DNA of 6,783 bases from Nitrososphaerota archaeon (lineage in GTDB: Archaea; Thermoproteota; Nitrososphaeria; Nitrososphaerales; Nitrosopumilaceae). The stretch covers positions 1 through 6,783 of the forward strand of contig JADFLN010000076.1 of NCBI GenBank assembly GCA_022564385.1, given 5' to 3'. The notes beneath the pieces are model-generated. The model was not told the origin of the DNA and did not search any database. It saw only the letters and a program-made list of their open reading frames with translations. The position numbers and the translations under genes are program-made. Each line of letters starts with the position of its first letter. Positions within the stretch are counted from its first letter, which is position 1. Positions 1 through 5,507 of this stretch are shown here, piece after piece.

Positions 1-1367
1 TCAGGTGGTTTTTCAACAAATCCACCTTCAACTGGTTCAGGTGGTGGAATATTCTTTGATTTTCCTAATCCAATTGTTGTAATAATTACTGATGTTAAAA
101 TGATAAAGAATATGATTTGTGAATATGCTTCTGCGTTTGGTAAACCCATGGTAATGGGGTATGTAGCAAGTACTGCTGCTGCTAATCCTCTAGGAATCAT
201 TGAGTTTGTTACTGCTCTATCTAATTTGGAAAATCTCTTTGTTAGAGTTATCTTACTAACAAATATTCTTCCCAAGTAAACAGCAACTGTGATCAAAATT
301 CCAAATACAATATATTCTATTTGTCCAAAACTTGCCATTAACCCAACAAACACAAAGAAAAATGTTCTTACCAAAAATGTTAGTTGATTGTGTGTTGGAT
401 CATCTGTCTCGATCTTTGGCAGCTTAAATTTGAGTATTCGTGAGAGATGGCGTTTGTTTCCAAGCATTATACCAAATACAAGCGCTGTCAGAGCTCCTGA
501 TTCTCCAAATGAGTTTGCCAAGAAGAACAAAACAAACAAGATTCCTAATGTAAGCATGTATGCGTGTTGAGCATTTCCAAGCTTTGTTGAAAAATACATC
601 CAAGGGATTCCTACCCCAAATCCAAGAACTAAACCTACAATAACTGCTCTTCCAAGAGTTTCTTGCAATGTTTGTAGATCAAAATGCCCCACAATCACTG
701 CTTCAAATAATATGAATGCAACAATCATGGCTAAAATATCAGTTAGTGCAGATTCAAAACTTAGCATTGATTTAATTTCTTCTGAAATTTTGATATTTCT
801 GACAAGGCCAAAAACAATTGCTGAACTACTTCCACCTACAATTGTAGCTAACAAAATACTTTCTAACCATAGCCAACCTAATGCATAATGAGTTGCAAGT
901 GTAATAATTACAACTGATAAAATAAAACCAAGAACAGCTAGTGTTACAGAAAAATGTGCAGTTTTTACAATATGTTTGATGTCTAGGTGTAATCCACCAT
1001 CAAACATGATAATTATCAATGCAAGTGCAGCAAAATATGGTACTACTTCGATAACAGCTTCAGGTTGAATAATTCCAAGAACAGGTCCTATAATTACTCC
1101 AAAAATCATCAAAAATGCTACATCTGGAATTCCTGTTTTTTTGAAGAATGCCTCTCCTGCAACTCCAAGAAAAATTACTACTCCTGCTGCAAGTAATATT
1201 ACATGAGCAGAAGCAATTGGCCCATCGTTAAAGGATAATGTTGCTATAGAACTTTGTAGCTCTGCAATTTTGTCCAAAATCAAACTTGGATCAAAATAAG
1301 ATAAAGGAAATATCTCTTCAACTTGCCCTCTCATTAAATTCAAAACAGACAAAATTATGGGATTCAT
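1..1367 (-). CDS. Cation:proton antiporter, CPA family (partial, C-terminus beyond left edge)
   Basis: Integral membrane protein expected to exchange Na+ or K+ for protons across the cytoplasmic membrane. The frame is open for 455 codons from ATG at 1367 to the window edge, with no stop. About 12-13 hydrophobic segments follow a roughly 50-residue N-terminal stretch that has no clear membrane helix. Family marks are MFDGGLHLD at residues 121-129, GGSSSAIVFG at 178-187, ESALTD at 205-210 (Asp210 is the likely ion- and proton-carrying acid), FLVRTFFF at 331-338 and IPRGLAAAV at 391-399, whose Arg393 corresponds to the conserved arginine of NhaP/NapA-type exchangers. The visible C-terminus (from about 436) is a proline- and glutamate-rich soluble tail; whether a regulatory domain follows cannot be seen. 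One Asp in a TD pair, rather than DD, is more usual in electroneutral exchangers, but this is inference. Start choice: no earlier in-frame ATG and a TATA-like box about 30 bases upstream; Met12 is a possible alternative. NhaP versus Kef assignment, and the ion, are uncertain. Confidence 0.93.
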   Translation of the reverse strand, partial: MNPIILSVLNLMRGQVEEIFPLSYFDPSLILDKIAELQSSIATLSFNDGPIASAHVILLAAGVVIFLGVAGEAFFKKTGIPDVAFLMIFGVIIGPVLGIIQPEAVIEVVPYFAALALIIIMFDGGLHLDIKHIVKTAHFSVTLAVLGFILSVVIITLATHYALGWLWLESILLATIVGGSSSAIVFGLVRNIKISEEIKSMLSFESALTDILAMIVAFILFEAVIVGHFDLQTLQETLGRAVIVGLVLGFGVGIPWMYFSTKLGNAQHAYMLTLGILFVLFFLANSFGESGALTALVFGIMLGNKRHLSRILKFKLPKIETDDPTHNQLTFLVRTFFFVFVGLMASFGQIEYIVFGILITVAVYLGRIFVSKITLTKRFSKLDRAVTNSMIPRGLAAAVLATYPITMGLPNAEAYSQIIFFIILTSVIITTIGLGKSKNIPPPEPVEGGFVEKPP

Positions 1368-1393
1368 TAATGACTGAATGTAAACATATGTGG

Positions 1394-1400
1394 ATAAAAG
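1394..1400 (-). promoter_or_regulatory. TATA-like box of the antiporter gene
   Basis: The minus strand reads CTTTTAT here, centred about 30 bases before the ATG at 1367. That spacing fits an archaeal TATA box driving a leaderless or nearly leaderless mRNA, and there is no Shine-Dalgarno match before the ATG. Inferred from position and composition only. Confidence 0.4.
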
Positions 1401-1453
1401 TTAAACTGGATTTGTTTGATAATTTTAAGCTCCATAGTTGATTTTTAGATACA

Positions 1454-1460
1454 CATAAAA
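1454..1460 (+). promoter_or_regulatory. TATA-like box of the hemerythrin gene
   Basis: CATAAAA centred about 28 bases before the TTG start at 1485, with no ribosome-binding site in between. This suits leaderless transcription from the shared, divergent 117-base intergenic region between the antiporter and hemerythrin genes. Confidence 0.4.
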
Positions 1461-1484
1461 TCAACTATTACAAATTTTTCTTAC

Positions 1485-2027
1485 TTGAGTGCAACAGACG
1501 TATTACGTAGGGATCATAAACAGATTAAACGCTTGGAGAGGGTAATCGTAAAGTGTTATACGGATCTTTATGCAGGAAAAAATATTCCTTTATCTGATAT
1601 AAATAAAATTTCATTAGTTATAGATGAATTCTTAGACTCTATTCATTATTCAAGAGAAGAAGATTCCTATTTTCCTTGTGTTGCAAGCTATGATCATCTT
1701 AAAGAAGAAATTAGAGCTTTGTTAATTGAACATGAGTTTTCTAGAAGGATTGCACTACAAATAAAAAAACATCTTAAAAGATGGAAAGAAGGAGAAGATG
1801 CAAGAGAACCTGTTGCTAGGTATCTAAAAACATATTCAATATTTTTAATGGATCATAAAAATAAAGAAGAAAACTTTTTTGATAAAGCTGAATCAGAAGT
1901 ACTCTCAAAAGAAGAAGAATATGAAATGTATGAGCAATTTAAATCAGTTATGACAATTTCAAAAAAGATGAAAGATATGATTAAAGAGATTGAATACCTA
2001 GAAAACCAACCTTGGTTTCAAAACTAA
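1485..2027 (+). CDS. Hemerythrin HHE domain protein
   Basis: A 180-residue, mostly helical soluble protein of the hemerythrin HHE cation-binding family. Members bind a non-heme di-iron centre and act in O2, NO or iron sensing, storage or repair. The spaced ligands are visible: His11 (RRDHKQI), His54 and Glu58 (IHYSREED), His83 (IEHEF), and His124 and Glu128 (MDHKNKEENF). This is the expected order for a four-helix bundle carrying two irons. The C-terminal part from about 135 is a charged helix outside the core. The start is TTG: there is no in-frame ATG or GTG between the upstream stop at 1446 and the conserved RRDH motif, and a TATA-like box lies about 28 bases before it. CysC follows 36 bases downstream on the same strand, so the two may be co-transcribed. 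The family is clear; the precise role is unknown. Confidence 0.9.
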   Translation: MSATDVLRRDHKQIKRLERVIVKCYTDLYAGKNIPLSDINKISLVIDEFLDSIHYSREEDSYFPCVASYDHLKEEIRALLIEHEFSRRIALQIKKHLKRWKEGEDAREPVARYLKTYSIFLMDHKNKEENFFDKAESEVLSKEEEYEMYEQFKSVMTISKKMKDMIKEIEYLENQPWFQN

Positions 2028-2036
2028 CGTAAACTC

Positions 2037-2054
2037 TTTATGGACTGTTAAGGA
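2037..2054 (+). promoter_or_regulatory. TATA-like box and weak Shine-Dalgarno before cysC
   Basis: TTTATG at 2037-2042 is centred about 25 bases before the cysC ATG, and AGGA at 2051-2054 lies 9 bases before it. Either cysC has its own promoter in the 36-base gap, or it is translated from a hemerythrin-cysC transcript using the AGGA. The sequence does not decide between these. Confidence 0.3.
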
Positions 2055-2063
2055 ATTTAATTT

Positions 2064-2579
2064 ATGAAACCTTTTGTTCTTTGGATGACTGGTCTTCCTT
2101 GTTCTGGTAAAACTACTATTGTAAAAGATCTGCAAAAAGATATCCCAAATTTGGCAATGCTTGATGGTGATGAACTAAGAGAATGGTTTTCACCAAAAGA
2201 CTTTTCAAAAGCAGGACGTGATGAGCATAACACAAAAGTTGCTCATTTAGCTAAACTTTTGCTAAATCATGGTGTTCCAAGTGTAGTGTCTCTAGTATCA
2301 CCATATATTGAGAACAGAGAAAATGCAAGAAAGATTATTGATGCTGGTGATCAGTTTGTAGAATGTTTTGTAAAGTGCTCAATTGAAAAATGTGAAGAAA
2401 GAGATGTCAAAGGTATGTATGCTAAGGCAAGAAAAGGAGAAATCAAAGGATTTACAGGAATTGATGATCCATATGAAGCCCCAGAAAATGCAGATTTAGT
2501 AATTGACACAGAACATGAACAACTTTCAGATAGTGCAAATAAAGTAAAGGACTTTCTTAAAGAAAGAAATCTACTCTAA
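2064..2579 (+). CDS. cysC: Adenylylsulfate (APS) kinase
   Basis: Cytoplasmic enzyme that phosphorylates APS with ATP to give PAPS, the activated sulfate used in sulfation or assimilatory reduction. At 171 residues it is close to the usual size of a stand-alone CysC. The Walker A loop is GLPCSGKTT at 10-18. The APS-site acids and arginine are in DGDELR at 34-39, followed by FSKAGRDEHN at 47-56. The VSP motif at 78-80 holds the serine equivalent to the phospho-serine of the bacterial enzyme. The lid motif RDVKGMYAKAR is at 113-123 and the family signature GFTGIDDPYEAP at 129-140. One oddity: the usual R-x-x-N spacing of the substrate site is R-x-x-x-N here, one residue longer. It follows the hemerythrin gene by 36 bases and overlaps the end of cysQ by 9 bases tail-to-tail. 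ATP sulfurylase is not in the window. Confidence 0.95.
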   Translation: MKPFVLWMTGLPCSGKTTIVKDLQKDIPNLAMLDGDELREWFSPKDFSKAGRDEHNTKVAHLAKLLLNHGVPSVVSLVSPYIENRENARKIIDAGDQFVECFVKCSIEKCEERDVKGMYAKARKGEIKGFTGIDDPYEAPENADLVIDTEHEQLSDSANKVKDFLKERNLL

Positions 2580-3407
2580 TTTTTTAAATTCTTCAATTAT
2601 TTTATTATGAATTAATCCATTTGTCACTAGAATTCCATTTTGGTGGAAAACTTGTTTATTATTGTATGTGATATCATTACCTAACATGTCTGTCATCCTT
2701 CCTCCAGCCTCTGAAATAATACAATAAGATGCAGCTGAATCCCATTCCTTCATCTTGTTTGTGGTTGTGATATATGCTTCAGCTTCTCCTGAACTGATTT
2801 TACCAACCTTTAATGAACTACCTATACTTGTAAAATTTTTAATACCTAATTTTTTGATAAATGATTTTTCTTTATCTGAAAGATGATGTCTTGATCCAAC
2901 TATTCTACACTTTGAAAGTTCTGCTAATGTTGTTACAGATATTTTTTTCCATTCCCCATTTGAGTATCTAAATGCCCCTCTTCCTTTTTGTGCAACAAAG
3001 AATGTTTTTTCTGTAGGCCAACCAATCACTCCAAGAACTGGTTTCTTGTTTTTTATCAATGCAATCATAACTGTAAATTCACCTGTCTTATCAATAAAAT
3101 CAGAAGTTCCATCCAGCGGATCTACAATCCAAATTGTATCCTTTGATAATCTACTTTGATCATCCTTGTCTTCTTCCGACAAAATTACGTGTTCTGTTTG
3201 TAAGAGAATTTTTTTGATGATCTCATTACTCCTCAGGTCTGCATCCGTAATTGGAGAATCATCATTTTTTTTAGATATTTTAAAATTTCTCTGATAAATC
3301 TCTAAAATTGCGTTTCCTGCCTCTCTTGCAGCCTTGATAGCAATATCTAATTCAGGAATCTTATCAACAATGGGAATATCTTTCAATTGAGATTTCCTAA
3401 GTTGCAA
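2571..3407 (-). CDS. cysQ: CysQ-like 3'(2'),5'-bisphosphate nucleotidase (inositol monophosphatase superfamily)
   Basis: A Mg2+-dependent phosphatase of the IMPase/FBPase fold, most likely hydrolysing 3'-phosphoadenosine 5'-phosphate (PAP) to AMP. Metal-site motifs are TDAD at 54-57, SEED at 77-80, WIVDPLDGT at 93-101 (Asp96, Asp99) and EWDSAA at 221-226 (Asp223). GEFTVMIAL at 109-117 and GSSLK at 196-200 are features that favour CysQ over plain inositol monophosphatases. The full form is 278 residues with a TTG start at 3407 that overlaps the upstream gene by 11 bases. A second TTG at 3386 (271 residues) has AGGA at 3395-3398 placed 8 bases before it, so the shorter form is a serious alternative. 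Its position facing cysC fits removal of the PAP by-product of PAPS use. Activity on inositol phosphates or fructose bisphosphate cannot be excluded. Confidence 0.9.
   Translation of the reverse strand: MQLRKSQLKDIPIVDKIPELDIAIKAAREAGNAILEIYQRNFKISKKNDDSPITDADLRSNEIIKKILLQTEHVILSEEDKDDQSRLSKDTIWIVDPLDGTSDFIDKTGEFTVMIALIKNKKPVLGVIGWPTEKTFFVAQKGRGAFRYSNGEWKKISVTTLAELSKCRIVGSRHHLSDKEKSFIKKLGIKNFTSIGSSLKVGKISSGEAEAYITTTNKMKEWDSAASYCIISEAGGRMTDMLGNDITYNNKQVFHQNGILVTNGLIHNKIIEEFKKLE
2580..2585 (+). terminator. Oligo-T tract after cysC
   Basis: Six consecutive T at 2580-2585, with more T-rich sequence to about 2606, follow the cysC stop directly. Archaeal RNA polymerase terminates at oligo-T, so this may end the plus-strand transcript even though it lies inside the 3' end of the convergent cysQ. 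No hairpin is required or seen. Confidence 0.35.
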
Positions 3408-3606
3408 GTTCTGGTTTTAATGTCCATGCAACTCCTAGAGCAATAAACGGAAGTGACATAACTCCTATGATGGCAAGTATGGTGTTAAACTGTGTTTCTG
3501 AAACTAGTGGGTTGTTTACTAACCATGGTAATGGTAATGTAACAAGTATCCAAATACCTCCTAAAAGTATTATCGTCTTAGCTTTTGCCTTTCTACTTTT
3601 CATCAT
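3397..3606 (-). CDS. Small two-helix membrane protein, unknown function
   Basis: A 69-residue protein I do not recognise. It starts with tandem ATG codons (3606 and 3603), then a basic stretch (KSRKAKAK) and two hydrophobic helices at about 11-29 and 42-62, joined by a short loop with PWLVNNP. The positive N-terminus suggests both ends lie in the cytoplasm. Its stop codon overlaps the putative TTG start of cysQ by 11 bases, so the two are probably one transcription unit with coupled translation. The plus-strand frame across this stretch is taken to be a shadow because the minus frame has a coherent membrane topology and the overlap with cysQ. A decayed SDR gene lies immediately upstream. Confidence 0.7.
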   Translation of the reverse strand: MMKSRKAKAKTIILLGGIWILVTLPLPWLVNNPLVSETQFNTILAIIGVMSLPFIALGVAWTLKPELAT

Positions 3607-3686
3607 ATATTCTTCTTCAGTGATGTATTACATTTATGTGAATTCATTTTATTGATTTTCCCACAACTATTGCAATATTGTATCAA
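3603..3686 (-). CDS. Possible zinc-binding micro-ORF (doubtful)
   Basis: A 27-codon frame from TTG at 3686 encodes a Cys-x2-Cys-x8-His-x-Cys pattern (QYCNSCGK, then NSHKC), which looks like a tiny zinc ribbon. Its TGA overlaps the ATG of the small membrane protein gene in the classic ATGA arrangement, and the frame stays open up to 3737 without another standard start. Against it, the neighbouring frame of the same DNA resembles the continuation of a decayed SDR gene, the length is minimal, and only a short-spaced AAAGG precedes the TTG. It is listed because the ATGA overlap and metal-ligand pattern are visible, but chance is a real explanation. Confidence 0.2.
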   Translation of the reverse strand: MIQYCNSCGKINKMNSHKCNTSLKKNI

Positions 3687-3974
3687 TGACCTTTCATCAA
3701 TTCGTGCAGTTATTTGATCTTTAGAAATATTTCCGCATTATTTACGAGAATATCCAACCTGTTAAATTTTTTAGCGGTTTTATTTACAACATTTTACTCA
3801 TTTCTTTTGTTTACTGTGATACCAATTACATTGGGTGAATGATGATTTTTCTAATCATTCAGAGTACCTTGAAATCATAACTACTTCATTTTCTAATAAA
3901 ATTTTTGTTTTAGTTCTCACTCCTTATCTTCTGTCGATTACTATTGCCACTTTGTTGATAATCTTAAAATTTTT
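3611..3974 (-). pseudogene. Decayed short-chain dehydrogenase/reductase (SDR) gene, N-terminal half
   Basis: Conceptual translation of the minus strand gives the N-terminal half of an NAD(P)-dependent SDR in two frames. Frame one (3974 to about 3840) reads NKVAIV, then a ruined glycine motif containing a stop where TGASxGIG is expected, then LLENEVVMISRYSE, a stop, and LEKSS. Frame two (about 3838 to 3611) reads PNVIGITVNKRNE, a stop, VVNKTAKKF, NRLDILVNNAEIF (the SDR NNAG motif with Gly changed to Glu), a stop, LHEL, and, in correct SDR spacing, a TGA where a conserved Trp is expected. The match weakens after about 3690. The catalytic Ser-Tyr-Lys region is absent. There are at least four in-frame stops, one frameshift and small deletions, and no start codon remains. 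A relic without function as a protein is the straightforward reading. Confidence 0.75.
3632..3637 (-). promoter_or_regulatory. TATA-like box for the small membrane protein-cysQ unit
   Basis: The minus strand reads ATAAAT, centred about 28 bases before the ATG at 3606, the spacing expected for a leaderless archaeal transcript. It lies within the tail of the SDR remnant, so the promoter may have arisen in or survived decay of that DNA. Confidence 0.35.
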
Positions 3975-4073
3975 TGCACAAAAATTTGTAATTTATAATT
4001 TAATAAAACTCATAAATAGGCACAAAATATTTTATAAAATATTATGAAATTTTGTAATATATTGTATGAAATG

Positions 4074-4080
4074 TTAAATA
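4074..4080 (+). promoter_or_regulatory. TATA-like box before the structured RNA
   Basis: TTAAATA, centred about 26-28 bases before the start of the GC-richer, base-paired segment at about 4103. It would place a transcription start at the foot of the first helix. The surrounding DNA is very AT-rich, so chance matches are common. Confidence 0.3.
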
Positions 4081-4102
4081 GTTATAGTTACTATAATAAG
4101 TA

Positions 4103-4242
4103 ATGCCGAAGGATATAATTCCTATCGACTAAAATGCGTAGCCCCGCAGAACGAAAAAGGCAATCAGACGATATACTGTTCTGACAACGAGAGGAAATCT
4201 CTCAATCTTCTGCAATAAAGGGGTATACGCCTCTTAATTTTC
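4103..4242 (+). ncRNA. Probable structured non-coding RNA, unclassified
   Basis: This segment is visibly richer in G and C than the AT-rich DNA around it and folds well by eye. Helix 1: CGAAGGA (4107-4113) with TCCT (4120-4123) and TCG (4125-4127), one bulged A. Helix 2 is long-range and encloses the rest: GCGTA (4136-4140) with TACGC (4226-4230), CCCC (4142-4145) with GGGG (4220-4223), and GCAGAA (4146-4151) with TTCTGC (4208-4213), 15 Watson-Crick pairs in strict nested order. Inside it, helix 3 pairs TCAGA (4164-4168) with TCTGA (4180-4184), and helix 4 pairs GAGAG (4189-4193) with CTCTC (4199-4203). T-rich DNA at 4234-4242 could end transcription. No plausible start codon opens a long frame here. 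I see no tRNA, 5S, SRP, RNase P or C/D box hallmarks. All pairs of helix 2 also form on the minus strand, where this would be the 3' UTR of the gene at 4234-4686; the upstream TATA-like box favours plus. Confidence 0.55.
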
Positions 4243-4686
4243 TAAAATATCTACAGAAACGGAGCCCATTACGTTTCCATTTGGATTGATAATTATAGAA
4301 ATTTCTTGCATTTCAGAAATTAAAATAATTTTTTGTCCATTATACTTCCATGTAAAATATTCAGAGACTCCAGTCTGGTGTGAGACACTTTCAAGTTTAA
4401 AATCTTCAAAAAAATCTAAATTATCTCCATTCAGTGTTATTGATAAGACCGTTGGGCTACTTCCATTTGGAACAAATCTAAGAGAATAATCTCCTCTGTT
4501 AATAGTAAATGTATCCGTATAGATTCCATTAGTGTACAAGCCAGGATCTGCAAGAGTTACGTGAAATATAATATTGCTATTTTTCTCAGATTGGTCTAAT
4601 GAAAAAATTACGACAAAAATTGTAATTATTATAACTGGGAAAATTATTACAATTTTTTTATTCACTTTAATAATTTCTAAATTCAT
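4234..4686 (-). CDS. Membrane-anchored small surface protein, unknown function
   Basis: A 150-residue protein with a short basic N-terminus, one hydrophobic helix at about 11-29 (no obvious signal-peptidase site, so probably an uncleaved anchor) and an extracellular part of about 120 residues rich in alternating hydrophobic residues, as in a beta sandwich. Recognisable stretches are HVTLADPGLY at 42-51, GDYSLRFVPNG at 65-75, HQTGVSEYFTW at 103-113 and NPNGNVMGSVSVDI at 134-147. I associate this pattern, from memory and with low certainty, with small thaumarchaeal proteins sometimes labelled emp24/GOLD-like; no function is established. ATG at 4686 is the start, and the next gene is divergent. 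Its stop abuts the base of the putative structured RNA on the other strand. There are no Cys residues, so no disulfides. Confidence 0.75.
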   Translation of the reverse strand: MNLEIIKVNKKIVIIFPVIIITIFVVIFSLDQSEKNSNIIFHVTLADPGLYTNGIYTDTFTINRGDYSLRFVPNGSSPTVLSITLNGDNLDFFEDFKLESVSHQTGVSEYFTWKYNGQKIILISEMQEISIIINPNGNVMGSVSVDILEN

Positions 4687-4863
4687 GTATAAAAAATGTC
4701 TAAATAGATTTTTTCAAAGCATCTGTTTACTAAAATTACAAAATTTTTACTTTATAGAGACCAAAGAAAACCATTCATTACTTTATTTTTGTTAGTGAAA
4801 TTTTATCAATTGTAAATCAATATTCACCCCTGGAATTAAGTACATTTTCTAAAATCAAGTTTT

Positions 4864-5505
4864 ATGCCTAATTTATCTAGTAAATGGTTAAAACAACAAA
4901 AACCTGGTATTGCTGAAAAAATTAATGATTCTATCAAGTCTAAAGGACCACTAAAACCAAGAATTTCGAACGCAATTAAAAAATTACAAGTACAAATTCA
5001 GAAATTAGACTCAATGCTAACAAACTTACAAGAACGTGATGCAAAATTATTTAAAAGAATAGTAGAAGCAACACAAAAACATGATACTCAAACCAGCAAG
5101 GTTCTTGGAAATGAGTTAGCAGAGATAAGAAAAGTTATAAAAATTTTGAGTAGTGCTAGAATAGCATTAGAGCAAATTGAATTACGCCTAACTACTTGCA
5201 GTGATCTTGGAGACACTGTGGTAGCAATGATGCCAACAATGGGGTTGATGAAAAATCTAAAATCATCTCTTGGAAAAATAATGCCTGGAGCTGAGCAAGA
5301 AATCGGTCAAATGGCAGAAATGCTTGGAGGTTTTATGTCAGAAAGTTTCTCAGGAGATGCAACATTTGGGGTTGATGATTCTACTAACGCAGAATCAGAG
5401 AATATTCTAAAAGAGGCCGCTGCTGTTGCAGAGAGCTCTACAGGTCAAATGTTACCTTCAGTTCCAACAGATACTCAGGAAGCAACTACTTCTAAATCCC
5501 TCTAA
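4864..5505 (+). CDS. cdvB: ESCRT-III/Snf7-like cell division protein, CdvB paralog
   Basis: A 213-residue protein of the archaeal ESCRT-III (CdvB/Snf7) family. These cytoplasmic proteins polymerise on the membrane at mid-cell and, with the AAA+ ATPase CdvC, constrict it during division. A basic N-terminus (KWLKQQKPG) leads into long charged helices: about 30-75 (ISNAIKKLQVQIQKLDSML, then LQERDAKLFKRIVEA) and 76-112 (LGNELAEIRKVIKIL, then ALEQIELRL). A methionine-rich part follows at 121-158 (AMMPTMGLMKNLK, IGQMAEMLGGFM), and then an acidic, Ser/Thr-rich tail. This order of basic hairpin helices then acidic tail is the ESCRT-III plan. Near the end, LPSVP at 197-201 resembles a MIM2 motif that docks on CdvC MIT domains (inference). 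No C-terminal winged helix is present, so it may be a paralog rather than the principal CdvB. It starts at ATG with no Shine-Dalgarno match, suggesting a leaderless mRNA. Confidence 0.88.
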   Translation: MPNLSSKWLKQQKPGIAEKINDSIKSKGPLKPRISNAIKKLQVQIQKLDSMLTNLQERDAKLFKRIVEATQKHDTQTSKVLGNELAEIRKVIKILSSARIALEQIELRLTTCSDLGDTVVAMMPTMGLMKNLKSSLGKIMPGAEQEIGQMAEMLGGFMSESFSGDATFGVDDSTNAESENILKEAAAVAESSTGQMLPSVPTDTQEATTSKSL

Positions 5506-5507
5506 TT

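Noticed and set aside
388..570. Plus-strand frame of 60 codons inside the antiporter
   Set aside because: Shadow of the antiporter gene on the other strand.
2552..2566. Inverted repeat CTTTCTT/AAGAAAG near the end of cysC as a terminator for cysQ
   Set aside because: It lies in codons for the conserved charged C-terminus of CysC, with a loop of 1-5 bases and no long T run on the minus strand; probably coding coincidence.
3467..3655. Plus-strand frame of 62 codons
   Set aside because: Mirror of the small membrane protein gene on the minus strand, which has better topology and a gene overlap with cysQ.
3837..3860. GAATGAT/ATCATTC hairpin
   Set aside because: Seven pairs in AT-rich DNA inside the SDR relic, with no promoter or partner structure; likely chance.
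3835..4047. Plus-strand GTG-started frame of 70 codons with a hydrophobic stretch
   Set aside because: It lies antisense to the SDR relic, whose motifs explain the open frame; it has an unusual start and no ribosome site, and hydrophobic codons are easy to obtain in T-rich DNA.
4078..4215. Open reading frames through the structured RNA segment (for example one starting MRSPAERKR at 4134)
   Set aside because: All three plus frames are fairly open only because the segment has few stop triplets; the ATG frames end within 9 to 16 codons and the longest frame has no standard start. The ordered complementarity is better explained as RNA structure.
4286..4795. Two plus-strand frames opposite and upstream of the 150-residue surface protein
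   Set aside because: Antisense to a coherent anchored protein or in its AT-rich promoter region; no domain, no start signal.
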